Source: Sipunculus nudus (lineage: Eukaryota; Annelida; Sipuncula; Golfingiida; Sipunculidae). From it: a DNA stretch of 64,000 nt. Made by a program: the position numbers and the translations under genes. The stretch covers positions 71,778,453-71,842,452 of the forward strand of contig CM049311.1 of the NCBI GenBank assembly GCA_026874595.1, read 5' to 3'. Below are positions 10,856 to 24,009 of this stretch, in pieces; the first letter of the stretch is position 1, and each line of letters begins with the position of its first letter. Under the pieces are notes generated by a model. That model was not told where the DNA came from and did not search any database. It was given only the letters and a program-made list of their open reading frames with translations.

Positions 10856-13800
10856 CAGGGTTGGTTTTCTTCCGGAAGAAATGTATTTCTTCCAAGACAT
10901 TGGAAGAAAGTGGAGAAAATGGGGTTTCCTCATCTTTCTTCTGGAAGTTAATGGATGAAAGTGGAATTTAATGGACAGTAAGAGTAATAGTGTGATACAC
11001 AAAAATCAAAAGAGATATTGAACTATTTTTATTTCTTTTGAATAAAATAAAACAATATGACTTTTAATCAGTGTACAGGAACAATGCTATGATTAACCTA
11101 AAATTATTTTGTCAGTTTTATTCTAATAGTATTGCCAAAATTGCAGCTGATGGATGTATATTTAAGTTTGTAGTGTTGCACAGTATGTGTTGACATGTTA
11201 TTTAACAAAAGATTCTTGTGTAAATGTCTACCTGTTTTACATGAGGGTTAGAGGAAGTTTTCTGTATTTGTAACTAGTTCTTACCTAATTTTTGTCACTC
11301 AGCATTATTACTTTTGCATGATAGAGAATTACAGATTGATATACATGTACCGTAAAAGTCGTTGCAGAAGTCGCATCCTTATTACAAGTCGCATACTGAC
11401 TTTAAGGATTCCTCCGGAGAAAAGCCGTTCAAGTTTTGTTTCAGGAAAAGTCCATAATATAGGTCGCACCCAGACTTCAGAGGCGTCCCAACCACCTGAT
11501 ACTTATGGAATTTAAGTATCATTCCTTGTGGTGCAAGATTACAACCAACGTCCCCGTAGTACTAATGTGGTTTATTAACTAGAAAACAATTTAAACATAA
11601 AACTAATTGGACAGCTTTAATACAATGCTTATATTTAAGGAATAACAAGAAAATCATTACATATAAAGTAGGGGTTTGATTGTCAGGTAAGATTTGTACG
11701 TTAAAGATCGTCAAAAGTATAAATATTCATTACACTATGATCAGTTTGCGCACGCGTGACCAGTCTCAAACCGATGCATTGGGCATATTTTTAACTAAAG
11801 ATTATTGAAGGATGGAAAGAATAATTTAGTTTGAATTTATTCATCTAATTTCTTAAATGGGCTCTCAAACTGAATTAAGTAGCCCTTGAATTAATTGTTA
11901 CAACTTACCATCAAGGCGCGGTACATGCACGGTATCATTTAAATCACTGAAATATGTCAGTCAACAAGGGGATAATGAACGCTTTAAAGACCGGTCAGTT
12001 AAATAAAAAAATAAACATAATTGAATTTACGGGTATTATATTTACTGAGACTAATGATTTTATTCTGTGATAATATCTGGAAAGTCCAGTTTCCATCGTT
12101 ATCATTGAATATATTCAAATGGCTTAGATGTATGGCAGACTCAGCCGTATTGAATCAAATCCGTCAGGACACCAAACGATGCCGGTTCCCGTGGAATTTA
12201 GGTACGTATGTGGCAATTTCAGAAAATAAAATATATACTTGTATGGTGTTTTTTATATCTTTGTATTTATTTATGTGTCTTTATTAAAAAAAATCACGAA
12301 TACGTCAATGCACGATTGACCGTAATGCATGCGTGCCGCTATATTGTTGACCGGGCATACGATCGTCATGAGAGAGACACAGGTAAATCACGAAGCAAAT
12401 CGTATATTTGCAGCTAACGTGAAATGTTATAACATTATATCATAACATTATCCAATACGCTTGAAAACCACGAGATGGTGACGGTGATCTGACGGTTCTT
12501 AAAATGGGAGTTTATAACTGTGGTTATCAGTCACGGAAGGCTTAGTTGACCTGGGGATGTAAAGGTCATTGAACGGGTGACCCGGGGCTTGAACTTCCGC
12601 TACACGGCTTCTAGGGCACCTGGTACCAAGCGATCAACCGGGCAGGCAATAAAATTCACGTGTATGCAGTGGATCAAGCTTGAATGTGACGCAACTTTAC
12701 ATGTATAAACGGATATGGAACCGCGAGTTTTTCATAATGGCATGCATACTCATAAAGATTAAACAGAAAGAATAATACATCAGAGAGCGGCAGACTGGCA
12801 TATGCGTCAAATTGACTTATGATATAACAGTACCGCAGATTAGGAAGTGTCACTTGAATTGCGACTTGTCAGAACGGGTAGGCCTTGAACTGAGCAAATT
12901 TCATGTTAATAAAATCCAACTTCCGTCAGTTCACAAAATATGAGGCAGGTTTTCATTAGAGATGGTTAAAGGTGTAAATTATTGGGGATAGACGTGTCAC
13001 AAAGCACTGGTTAAAGGTATCGCATATTATCGCTCAACTGACGTCGTTCCATATACCGGGAAAGCTGACTAAGACAGGATAAGTACGTATTATAAGTCGC
13101 ACCCCGACTTTTCTAGAAAATTCTTGTTTTTAGAATTCAATTTCCTAGTACAAGTCGCGACTTCTGCAACGACTTTTACGGTACTACAATTTTCTCATCT
13201 TGTATCTTAACAGGCAGTGCATAGCTGCCAAGGTTAAGGCAGTGCTGCATACTAACACACCAACTAATGTAGAATCTAAAAAGTATGCAAACTGCACTTC
13301 CTAGAAATATAACACAATAGTAATATCCTATGTCATATTACACTATGATTGATCAGTGATTACCAGTTGAACTTACAATTATTACTCATTTAAATTTAGA
13401 CATCTCTCTCTAAGTTCTGTCGTTAAACATAGTGGACTACAATCAGTACCTATCAGAGATCTACATCTAAGTTACCACTAAGCATGCAGTAGCAAAACAC
13501 CAATTTTGTAGCTCTGCAAACACCTGGTCTATTCCTGAGCTTGTTGTGAATAAGTATGCCAAAACTTGAAAATACCTAGAAAATATGTGAAACCCTTTCT
13601 CTGTACATGTGTATTTGTTTGGTAATAATCTATTATAACAAGGAGCAGTTTGACTGTTCGTATCGTGGATGAAACCCTGATTATTATGACATGGCTTCCC
13701 CATACGGCATATACCCCCCTCTCTGTGCAGTCAGGGGTAAATGGAGTGAAGCTGCACTTTTTTAATATAATCACCTGGTAATCATTGCATGGTTCACTGG

Positions 13801-14126
13801 ACTAAAACCTGTGTCCATTGATTTTGAATTATGTCACCTGAACTGACAAACTCAAAACTACAGGAGGCATATTGTCTAACTAAATTAAACTAATAGTCAT
13901 ACATTTTAAGATAACATTTTATATTAAGATAAACTTTATGTTTGCAAATAAGATGGAACAGATATGTTTAAGCAGAATTAAAGCTGAAAATTTATTAGAT
14001 TTATATATTCTCACATGAAATTTGAGTTTCTTCCGGAAGAAATGGAAGAAACTATTTCTTCCGAGCCGGAAGTTTCTGGAAGTTTCCATGGAAGGAACCA
14101 CCTCTCAGAAGAAATTGCCAACCCTG
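10856..14126. mobile_element. hAT-like DNA transposon, non-autonomous, with nested element
   Basis: The left end CAGGGTTGG (10856-10864) is matched by CCAACCCTG (14118-14126). Both ends are immediately flanked by the same 8 bases, ATTATAAA (10848-10855 and 14127-14134). An 8-bp duplication with CAG..CTG-type ends is the hallmark of the hAT superfamily. Subterminal regions at both ends are crowded with TTTCTTCC/GGAAGAAA boxes, including TTCTTCCGGAAGAA, plausible transposase-binding repeats. No transposase frame is visible, so the copy was mobilised in trans. A second transposon (11350-13181) is inserted inside it. A related left end occurs at 16179. Confidence 0.88.
11350..13181. mobile_element. 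TA-flanked DNA transposon nested in the hAT-like element
   Basis: The left end begins CCGTAAAAGTCG and continues through GTTGCAGAAGTCGC; the right end (about 13156-13181) is its exact inverse, giving about 26 bp of perfect terminal inverted repeat. Both sides are flanked by TA (11348-11349 and 13182-13183). AAGTCGCA-type boxes repeat inside both ends (near 11390, 11460, 13095 and 13150). A TA duplication points to the Tc1/mariner/pogo group or a derivative, but no transposase frame survives and the longest open frame (88 codons) shows no DDE motif. The interior is less AT-rich than the surroundings. Perfect inverted repeats suggest a fairly recent insertion, later than that of the hAT host. 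Confidence 0.85.
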
Positions 14127-14134
14127 ATTATAAA
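14127..14134. repeat. Right target-site duplication of hAT-like element
   Basis: ATTATAAA directly follows CCAACCCTG and is the exact match of 10848-10855. Confidence 0.9.
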
Positions 14135-16015
14135 TAAAGGACCTACTTTTACACAGTACTGTAGATCTTAGCTTAGTCCCATTTCTCTTAATTAAGTAAT
14201 GTTGGTGTCAAACAAAAATACACAGCATGTCCTGTTATTTTAACAGCTAGTGTATGTAGCCCAGCAAATATTATATTAAAATTGCACAGCATTGGAACCT
14301 TCCTTATATGTTTATACTGAGAGCCTCATTGCAGCATTCTTGGTCATCAGGTTTTTGGTGGCTCTTGGGTCCTGTACTAGTGTCCCTGAATGTTAACCAC
14401 CCATATTACATGTAACATATTGAACCAATAGTCACCTTCCGGTTTTGATTGACAGCCATAATTGATTCTGACCTTAGACATGCAGTGTTGATATTTATAA
14501 GTGACATGAATTCATGCTGCCCAACTATATTTTTTAGAGCACTTTGATACAGTGCCTTAGTATATGTTATCTGTCAAGCTTCAGATGCATGCAGATGTAG
14601 TGTAGTACATATAGATATGGCTGTACCAGTTATACAGTACAGGTATGACTATCATCACTTTTTCTGGATCAAGCGTGGGTTGTAGGTGTTACCAGTTGAC
14701 TGGATGATTTAATTTTCATTTGCTGACTTGTTGACACTAGCAGATAGTTTTAGATGAATGTATTCCTTGGTACTTTTGAACAATATTTTTTTTTTTCATT
14801 TGTAACTTCATACTTTCAAATATAAACATTACATCAAACAACTGTGCATACAGGTAATAACATTATTACAATGTTAACTACAGATGTGACAACCAACCTG
14901 TGTGTGATAATGGAATGGTGGTAACATGCTGGTATAACTCTGATAGCCAGCCAAACTTGACCATCAGTAGATATTTATAAATCCAAGTTGTTCCCTTATT
15001 AACGTGCACAAGTGTGGCTCTCTGCAGGCTACCTGTGTTTGAATCTTAGAGTGGCTGTAAGAGTGGGTTGTAGTGGCCTGTCCAAGGTTGGTGGTTTTCT
15101 CTGGATCTCCCCTTTTCTTTCATCCATACTTTCTTCAGCACACCTAATGAGCCATGGAGAGTACTTTGCACGAGTTATAACAACTAGTTGTACAACCTAT
15201 GAAAAATATAAATAGTTTTATTAGGTCCATATGAAGTCGAAAGACTTGAAGATAAGCAAGTCCTACAGAGCGATTGGTCACAATCTACATCTTTTCAGGC
15301 TAGCCAGGCAACAAAGTTCCAGTTGACATTTATATCAAGGACAACATTTCAGTTTTACTATATTTATGTCCATATGTCATACATCAAACAAGTCCATTGG
15401 CATATGGAAATTTTTGATTTCTTCCATATTTAGCTTGAAGATGTATGATCTGCTTTTGAGCTAGTTTTACTTGTGCATGCCATCCAAGTTTGTCAATCTC
15501 GCACCAAGCAGCCAACTATCTTGCACCCACTACAAGGTAAATATTTTAAACTGTTTCTCGATCTCCTACACTATGAATTCAGCCTCTTTTAAGTCTTTGG
15601 ATATTGATTAGTAAACACTTAGGGCAATAAACATTTCGGGGTTCAATTAACGATGTGGGGATACAACACAAAGTACTCTGAGGACAGTGAAACCAGGTAC
15701 AGGTACTGGCCAATGGCAAATGACTGAAAAAAGAGAAAGTGCCGTGGAAAAAAATGTAACGAGAGAAAAAAAGAGAAAAAAAATAGCTACCATTCCCCGT
15801 TTCTTATCACAGACTGAATAAAGATTTCTTCACATATTAGAAATATGCATATATATTGCTCCCAAAGTTAGAAACATGTATATATCATGCACATACCCCA
15901 GCAAGATAAGGGCATTTTCCACATGTTCTGGTTGACACATGATTGACAATTGCATAAAAATTTTCAAAATGTCCAATTCTTGTTCTAACTGGGCTGTTAA
16001 GGCAGGAGAGACATG
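14135..16015. other. Non-coding stretch
   Basis: No gene or defined repeat was seen. A purine-rich tract (about 15720-15790) weakly resembles the direct repeats at 16.0 and 17.5 kb. Confidence 0.5.
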
Positions 16016-16021
16016 GTATAT

Positions 16022-16165
16022 TTCAGTATGCTTTCACTGAAAATAAGAGGAAAAAAAGAGTGCTGCTGGAAAAAAATGAAAAAAAGAGTAATTAGCATCA
16101 TTATCAGGGAATCCTAAGAAAAAAGAAAGACTCTTAAAAAAAAAGAGTGATTTGTTGGAAGGCCT
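16022..16165 (+). repeat. Purine-rich direct repeat, left copy
   Basis: About 140 bp starting CAGTATGCTTTCACTGAAAA and continuing through AAAAGAG tracts, 'ATTAGCATCATTA.CAGG.AATCC' and AAAGAGTGATT. It matches 17520-17645 in the same order and orientation with indels in the A-runs. Confidence 0.7.
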
Positions 16166-16178
16166 AGCTGTGTTAAAG

Positions 16179-16300
16179 CAGGGTTGGCATTCTCCCAGGA
16201 AGAAAGGTATTTCTTCCCTTCCCAGGGAAGTTAGGGAAATTTTTGGGAAGAAAAGGAAATTTCTAGGAAGAAAAGGAAGTTAGGGAAGAAGCTGTTGGCA
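16179..16300 (+). mobile_element. Left end of a second hAT-like copy
   Basis: CAGGGTTGGCATTC at 16179 is followed by a run of GGAAGAAA/TTTCTTCC/GGAAG boxes, as in the termini of the element at 10856-14126. No matching CCAACCCTG end was found downstream, so this is a fragment or a copy whose right end has decayed. Confidence 0.55.
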
Positions 16301-17519
16301 TTTTCCACAAACTCTTATTAAACATATACACACATTTAACAGAGAATCACAGAATGATGTATTACAATTATTCATTATTTGTACATTGTTATTCATTATT
16401 TATACACTGAATTAGACTGACATTTTATAGAATTTAATTAATAAAATAAATAGAACTGACAGTGTGAGAATAGTAACACTGACACTATGCCTAAGACTGA
16501 GACAAATCAGCTCCATCAGTGTTTTGGGATTCAGTGTTTTGGATTCATGGCCAAAACATCTACTCCCAGAATATCTAGTGCAAGTTTTTTTTGTTTTGTG
16601 TTGTTCCCCTAAATCTCTTTTCAGTAATTTGGGTTATGTCCCAAAATGTCTGCTGGATATGATCTGCTTAGTAATAGGGTGATTTTCATTTGTTGTTTCC
16701 ACATTCCTTAAATTCATAGGTATATATGATAAACATATAATTAATAATTAACCAGTTTGTACCAATAATTAATTAATGAAGCTACTCACGACCTTAAACT
16801 TTGATAACCATTCATTGCTGAATGGATTCCTTCCTGTTCACAATGCTAAATAATGGAACAAATCTGTGTTAAAGAAGCTTAAATAGCCTTTGATCCTTTA
16901 ACTTGATCTTAAAGAATAGAAATAATAAGTAATAGATTAGTAATAAAAGCCTTTAGACATTTTGGGATTGCCCTCATTTCCTATAGTAGATGTTTTGGGA
17001 GAATGAAATGTAGATATTTTTGGAGTAAACATTTTGGGCAGGCCCCACTAGTATCAACAGGTTAGATCTCCTCATTACTGGAGAAATAAATAAGTAGTAT
17101 TCTCAACAGTCATTGAAATCTCAAACAGCGTATGGTTCTGCTAAACCAAATTAAATTGAAGTGATTATTCAATTCAATTCAAAGTATTAATACTCAGCTT
17201 AAGGCTATATAGCTCTACTGTACAAAACACCCTTAATTCTCTTGTTAAGATGACTTTTAATGCTCAACTAAAGAGTGTTCAACCATTAAAAACCACATTC
17301 CACCCCTTGGACAGTGTTCATCTTAATTGTTCAACTAAAGACTACTCCTTGAGCCCCACAGTCACACCCCAGTCACTTTCTCAGACACCAAAAAGGTTTG
17401 TTTGCACATCCTGTACATATAAAAGTTTGTAAATCAATCCCCCTGATTTGTACTGACATGAAAGGCCAAAATATCTTTTGAAAAACAGAACAGTGAATTA
17501 AATTAGACATAGTATTATA

Positions 17520-17645
17520 TCAGAATGCTTTCACTGAAAAAGAGGAAAAAGTGTTGCTGAAAAAAAGAGTGGAAACGGAAATTAGCATCATTACCAGGAA
17601 ATCCAAAAAAAGAGTGATTCTTTTAAAAAAGATAATTTGGCAGGC
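17520..17645 (+). repeat. Purine-rich direct repeat, right copy
   Basis: Matches 16022-16165 (GAATGCTTTCACTGAAAA..., 'ATTAGCATCATTACCAGG'). The two copies enclose about 1.35 kb that includes the hAT-like left end at 16179. Confidence 0.7.
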
Positions 17646-17649
17646 CTCT

Positions 17650-18200
17650 GGTGAGAATCTGCAGTGAGTTTGGTGGCAACAAGACATGAAACAGGAAAAT
17701 CTAGGGCGAATAATGATTTTTTGGCAATGCCCAAATCCTCAAATTACAGTATGATTGAGACATAATGGTCCAGCTGTGTTTGGCATTCTGGCTGTTATGT
17801 GTCCAACTACTGTTGTCTTGACTTCTAATATTGTCTTGAGGGCATACTCATTCCCATGACAGGTAAGGGTCCAAAATAAGGAGCAGTAAAACTGTTGAGA
17901 GCCCCATGGTCTGATAAAGTTATTGGGTAAGTAGGTGAAGGTAAAGGACCAGTGATTCTCACAGTTCTTATTGTGATGAATCCATGCTCAGGGTTTCATA
18001 TGATTATTGATGGCTCAAACAGGAATCAGTAACTCTTACAACTTTTCTATAATAGGCATCAAATTTATGAAGATTGATTAATAACTTTTATTTTTAATTT
18101 TTATTTTAACCTATATTTAATGGAAAAGTTGCCTCAAAAATTATATTGAATTATTTTATTTGGCTCCATTGCCATTCATGTATTCATGAGGGAATCTGGG
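17650..18200. other. Non-coding stretch
   Basis: No gene, repeat terminus or RNA gene was recognised. Confidence 0.5.
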
Positions 18201-18203
18201 TTT

Positions 18204-21200
18204 TTAGCGAACCTGTGAGCTTATGCGATGGTGTGGCGTCGTCCGGCGTCCGTCGTCTGTACGTTAACCCATACTATCTTGAAAATGGCAAGAGTTAGCA
18301 TTACAAAATTTTATGCAAAAAATTAGTCATCTAATAAAATCCATCGGATTTTGCTTATTTTTTGGCTAACTGCATTTTCTTAGATTTTATAGGGAAAAAG
18401 CTTAAAAAATCTTCTTCTCTGAAACTGTTCAGCCAAATTGTCCAATATTTCACAGAAATGATCCCTGGAACAATCTCTCTCAAGTTTGTTCAAATGGTTT
18501 AAGTTTGGTGATTTTTGGCCGAGTTACAAGAAGTTAAACTTAGTCATCTGTCCAAAAAAGCATACTAAAATTACAATCTCAGCAACTGCTGGAGCTATCA
18601 TCACCAAATTTTATGGGAATGTTTGTCACATGAGTCATATCTGAAATTGAGGTATTGGTGGCGCCACCTGCATCAGCCTTTTTTGTATGGGGTCATCAGT
18701 GCCCTTATCATACTGAGGGCTACAAAAACTCTGAATCCATATGGCCAAATTGTTTAATATCGCACAGAAATGATCTTTGGGTACTGCTTTCTGAATTTTG
18801 TTCAAATGGTCTCAGTTCAGTGACTTTTGGCTGAATTATGGGAAGCTGAATTTAGCCATATGCAATGACAGCCCATTTTAGCTCAGTGGCTAAAAAGATC
18901 TTCTTCTCAAAAACCACTAGGCCAAATTCTAAAATCTCACACATTAATTATCCTTAGATGTTGATAATTCAAGTTTGTTCAAATGGTTTTGGTTCAATGA
19001 TTTTTGGTCGAGTTATGAGAAGCTTAACTTAGCCATTTTTCTGTATTTTCATATGAGTTATAAATCTACAAAACATTTTTGAAGGACTCAACTGAGGCTA
19101 ATTTGTTTAATATTTTACAACTTGAGCTAGCATCATGAAATTTAATGTAAAAAATTAGCAATCTGAAAAACTCTGCATTTTTTTAGATTTTATTTAGAAA
19201 AAGCTAAAAAATTGTTTAAAATCTTCTCCTCCAAAACTGTCAAGCCAAATTATTCAATATTTCACAGAAATAATCTCTTATACCATCTCTCTCAAGTTTG
19301 TTAAAATGGTTAAATTTGGGTGAGTTTTGGCCGAGTTACAGGAAGTTGAACTTTGTCATCTGTCAAAAAAAGCATACTAAAAATGACAATCTCAGAAATG
19401 GCCGTAGCTTTCATCACCAAATTTTATGCCAGTGTTGGTCACATAAGTCATATATGAAATTGAGGTATTGGTGGCACCACCTGCCTTGACCTTTTTTTGA
19501 ACTGGGGTCATTGGTCCTCTGTATATTAACCCATAATTTCTCAGGAATAGCAGGAGCTACCATCCCCAGATTTTATGCAATAATCTCTCACATATCAAAT
19601 GTTGTGAGAATGTTTAATTTTTTGTTATCTGCACTTACTTAAATTTTATAGGGAAAAGGCTGAAAAACCTTTAAAAGTCTTCTACTTGTAAACAGTCCAG
19701 CCAAATTGTTAATATTTTACAGAAATGATCCCAGAGGCAAGCCTTCTCAAGTTTGTTCAAATGGTTTGCATTTGATGAATTTTAGCGGAATTACACAAAT
19801 TTGAACTTAGTTATTTTGCCAAGTAAGCATACTGACATAGTACTCTCAGAAATGACAGAACCTAGCATTACCAAGTATTGTGCAAATGTTGGTCACATGA
19901 CTCATATTTGAAGTTGCAGATTTCGTGATGCCACCTACATTGACCTGGTTTTTATTTGCAAAAACCTCATAATTTTAACCTCTTTCAGCTGATAATGTTT
20001 ATGATGAAACTGTCAAGTTGAATCGTTCAGTTTTTCAAAAGAAATATCCTAGGACATGGTTCTTTCAATCATATATGAATAGATTGAGTTTGTTGATTTT
20101 TGGTTGAGTCGTGAAAAGCTTAAGTTGGTCTTATGGCCATTATTATGTCTATTTCAAACTGAGGACTGCAATAGTGTTCTTCTACCAAATTGTTGTTTCA
20201 ATTATAACTTCTGTGACATTGCACAAAAATTATTCTTAGGTGGCCTTTGCTCAAGTTTACTTGAATGATTTTTGGCAGAATTATTGGACCTTTAGCAATG
20301 AAAGAACTGCATCTTTTATTATTATAGATATTTTTGGTAAAACAGTTTATGAATATGTCAGCTTGAAAAAAAGCATTTTAGCCAAAGTCTTTCAGTATGT
20401 GTAAACAGATTTACCAACAGGCAAAGATTGTGTCTGTATCATTACATAGGTTGAAAAACTGCCAACTGTTTCAGATTTTGCAACAGATCAAGAGTTCATT
20501 CAGTGCAGCCAGATATAGGTCAAGAGTTCAGTCAGTGCAGCCAAGCACAAGGCATGTGATCACTGCATGGGTGTCATGTGAACACCTCATGGCCAGCATG
20601 TGATCACCTCATGGGTAGCATGTGATCACCTCATGAGTATCATGTGATCACCCCATGGGTGTCATGCCCCTCAGGGCTGCATGTGGAGCCAATCTGTGAG
20701 CTTATGCAATGATGTGGCTACTATTTCAGATTTGGCAACAGGCCAAAGGTCAGTCTGGATCTATTTATAGCTTCGGCAGACTGCCAACTGTATCAGAATT
20801 GGGTAACAGGTCAAGAGTTCACTCAGTGCAGCTAGGTATAGGTCAAAAGTTCACTCAGTCTAGCTAGTTCACTCAGTGCAGTAGCTGCATTCTATTTATA
20901 GCGTTGGCAGACTGCCCACTGTGTCAGATTATGCAACAGGTCAAGAGTTCACTCAGTGCAGCCAGGTACAGGTCAAAAGTTCACTCAGTCTAGCCAGATG
21001 CAGGTCGTGAGTTCACTTAGTGCAGTAGCCTGAGCTAGCAATTTGTCACAGTTAACTTGGGACAACTGCCTTTCTCACCTAAGCCTGGTCAGCCCCATGC
21101 ATCAGACTTAAGGTTAGTCTGATGTATTGGCCTGATATATTTGCCTGTCTGTGATGGCTTTCTTGTTCACAAGACAGGTGTCGCCACCTACAATGACTTT

Positions 21201-21630
21201 TGCACAATGTATGTGCCTCCTTATTTCTACAGAGGAATTTGATATAATCAGCCTGAAATTGGGCATATTTATACATATCAGATAGCTTTGTCATATACAA
21301 GACTGGTGGTGCCACCTACAAAAATTTTTGCACAGTGTTTCCCTGCCTATTTCTCAAGAGGGGTTTGATATATCAGTCTGAAATTGGGCATATGTATATA
21401 TCTCTGATAGCTTTGTTGTATACAAAACTGGTGGTGCCAGCTACAATCATTTTTGTGTTGTGTGCACCCATACGAGAATTTCAGCAGTGATGTTTGTGTA
21501 ATTGGTTCTTATTCAAAATGTTTATTACTTGCATTGTTCATATACATGAAAAGTAATGGTCCAGTATTGAAGAATTATACCTGGTGTATTTCCCAATGCA
21601 CAGGTTCGCATAAGGCCTGTAGGCCTTGTT
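18204..21630 (+). mobile_element. Full-length family B element, Helentron-like (B-1)
   Basis: It starts TTAGCGAACCTGTG and ends CACAGGTTCGC, then TAAGGCCTGTAGGCCT hairpin, then TGTT. The 11-bp GCGAACCTGTG and CACAGGTTCGC are perfect subterminal inverted repeats. A GTCC/GTCCG-rich patch lies about 30 bp inside the 5' end. The interior is a string of diverged units of roughly 130-180 bp, each repeating 'GCCAAATTGTNCAATATTTCACAG', 'CTCAAGTTTGTTCAAATGG' and 'TTTTTGGCCGAGTTA'. Several carry the GTGGCGCCACCTGC-type palindrome (18659, 19470, 21176, 21305, 21431). A minisatellite block lies at 20480-21030. No protein is encoded. The ends fit non-autonomous Helentron/Helitron2 structure as I know it. 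Confidence 0.78.
20480..21030 (+). repeat. Minisatellites inside B-1
   Basis: There are two interleaved motifs. One is 'AGGTCAAGAGTTCACTCAG' with 'TGCAGCCAGGTACAGG', repeated from about 20490 to 20530 and from 20810 to 21030. The other is a 22-25-bp unit close to CATGTGATCACCTCATGGGT at about 20555-20665. Both recur in B-3 at 60.78-61.20 kb, so they are part of the family. Confidence 0.8.
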
Positions 21631-22362
21631 TCATCTTTTAAGAAATTTGATTGTTCATATAAAGAGGTGTTACAGATTCTCTGGCAATGCAAATATTTAT
21701 ATTGTATTAACAGTGGAATACCGACCCTTTTACAGTAATTGATTTGAGCATTTACAAATAGCCCACCAAGAAACAATATATATACCAGGATCTTTATTTG
21801 TGAGCGTCTTCATAAGACTAATTATTATACTGGAAGAAATATTAGCTCACGTGCAGTGTGGTTATTTTCGGTTACTGATGACTCTGTGATGAGCATGCAT
21901 GTGTTTGTTATATAATCCATTGGACATATCAGTGTTTATCATAGATATAGCAGAATGAATATTATACATAAAGCTTGAGATATTAGTTGGGTATCATGTT
22001 TAGCCCATGGTTTGTTACTTGGTCTATTATCTGCCAGCCTTAAAGTTCAGTGTGTGCTGTATAATTATTCTTTCTTGAAACCTTATAGGGATCACTGCCA
22101 GAGAATGTTTTGTGTTATTTTGTTGTATCATATTCACCTGGTTCATAAATTTGAAATGTCAGGATTAAGGCCTTGAGCACGATCCGGTTAACTCATAAAG
22201 GGTTACTGCTCACTAAATCATTTGTTAAGAATGTTAAGTTGATGTAGTACCTAGTTTAAAGTCAAATAATATTTAAAAAAAACCCTGAAAAGTCATAACG
22301 AGGTCATGACATTTTATTTTTTTGTGAAATTGATATTTTTCATTGATTTGTATTTAATTGCA

Positions 22363-23535
22363 TCTGCCAAAAACAAAGTTTTGTGGATACTATGTTTAAG
22401 ATTTTGCTGCCGTGGCCGCAGTTTTCGTTTCAGGAATAGAACTCTGAGACCACTGGACAGATTTTTCCAAAACTTTACACCACTATTGGTTCACATGTGA
22501 ATGGTGCAAAAATATTTTGCGTTGACCTTTGACCTTTCCTCTCTCCAGTGGGTCCATCTGTGCATCTGTTTTGACACATTAACCCATATATCTTCAGACT
22601 CTTTGACCAATCAGACTAAAAATTTTGCACAAATGTAGCCCTTGGATAGCTTTATAACATACACAAAATATGGTGGCACCACCTGCAACCATTTTTGCAA
22701 AGCTTCCATCTGTTCATCTGCCTTGGGATTAAATCATTCATATCTCTGCAGTGGTTGGACTTATCCACTTGAAATTTTGCATGTGTATACATCCTGAATA
22801 GCTTTTTTGTTTTTAACAGGTGGCGCCACCTACATTCTCATTCAGGCTGCAGACATCCAGGCTTATATCCCAGGACTGGTTTGACGTATCCTCCTGAAAT
22901 TTGGCATGTGTATAGATCTCACATAGCTCTTTATCATACACAAAATGGTGGTGCCACCTGCAACCATTTTTGCACAGCGTCCCTCTGTTTTTCTGCAGTG
23001 GGATATAATCACTCCTATCTCGGCCGTGGTTTAACTTATCTGCCTAAAGTTTTGCATGTATATACATCTTGGATAGCTTTGTGGATTTCGTGGTAGGGAG
23101 CGCCACCTACATTTATGTTAACACTGGAGAAAACTGGAGAATATCTCAGGACTGGTTTGACATTTCCCCCTGAAATTTTGCATGTGGATAGATCTCACAT
23201 AGCTCTTGATCATACACAAAACGGTGCCACCTGCAACAATTTTTGCACAGCATCCTTCTGTTTGTGTGCTGTGGAATAAAATCACTCATAAACAAGCAGT
23301 GGTTTGACTTATCTGCCTAAAATTTTGCATATGTATACAACTCGGATAGCTTTCTAGATTTTGTGGCAGGTGGCACCAGCTACATACACATTTCAGTTGC
23401 AGACATCCATGCTAATGTGCAACAGACCTCACTCCTATTTCCCCTTGCCACTCGATCCATGCCTCATTTCACCCGTCCCACTGACTCCGATTTTGACAGA
23501 TACACGGAGTCGCTTGTTGACTACCCATATTCTAG
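22363..23535 (+). mobile_element. Full-length family C Helitron-like element (C-2)
   Basis: It starts A|TCTGCCAAAAAC and ends ATTCTAG|T, 1173 bp. The 5' end forms an imperfect hairpin (TCTGCCAAAA...TTTTGTGGATAC). The interior has about six units of roughly 130-150 bp, each with '...TTTTGCAnGTGTATACATC', 'ATAGCTTT' and a palindrome of the GGTGGCGCCACCT type (22673, 22818, 22948, 23097, 23225, 23370). The 3' tail matches C-1 and C-4. TC at the start, CTAG at the end, an A before and a T after, and no target duplication are canonical Helitron features. It encodes nothing. Confidence 0.82.
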
Positions 23536-24009
23536 TTTCATATTGAAATCTGATATAATTTGCAAACGAAAGACTATTTAATTAATAGCCTTAAGATGCT
23601 TTGAGATATGGACAATAGAGAGCATGTCTTACAGAAATAAACATTTCACATAAAACTGGAGTGTTTATGGTTAATTCTGTTTCAAGTTAAACTTACTGGT
23701 TGAATACTTTATTGTTTTAATAGGGTCCTTAAAAATCATGAAATTTATCCAGTCATGGGTCTATGACCTTGGCTGCTCAGTCATATAAGCACTGTCTGAT
23801 AAATTTGAGAGCAAAGAAAACAACAGATATGTAAGATAAAAATATGAAAAAAAAATTTAAAGATTAATAAAAATGATATACTTAGCTATTAAAATATCTT
23901 GTTTAGAGAAAATTCATATAATCAAATTTGTATTTTTAGCTCAGCTGACTGTAAGTCATCTGAGCTATAGGGATCACCTTTTGTCCATCGTCCGTCCGGC
24001 CGTCCGGGA

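Noticed and set aside
20555-20670. Host enhancer made of E-boxes
   Set aside because: The same array is in B-3, so it belongs to the transposon. Kept only as a speculative finding.
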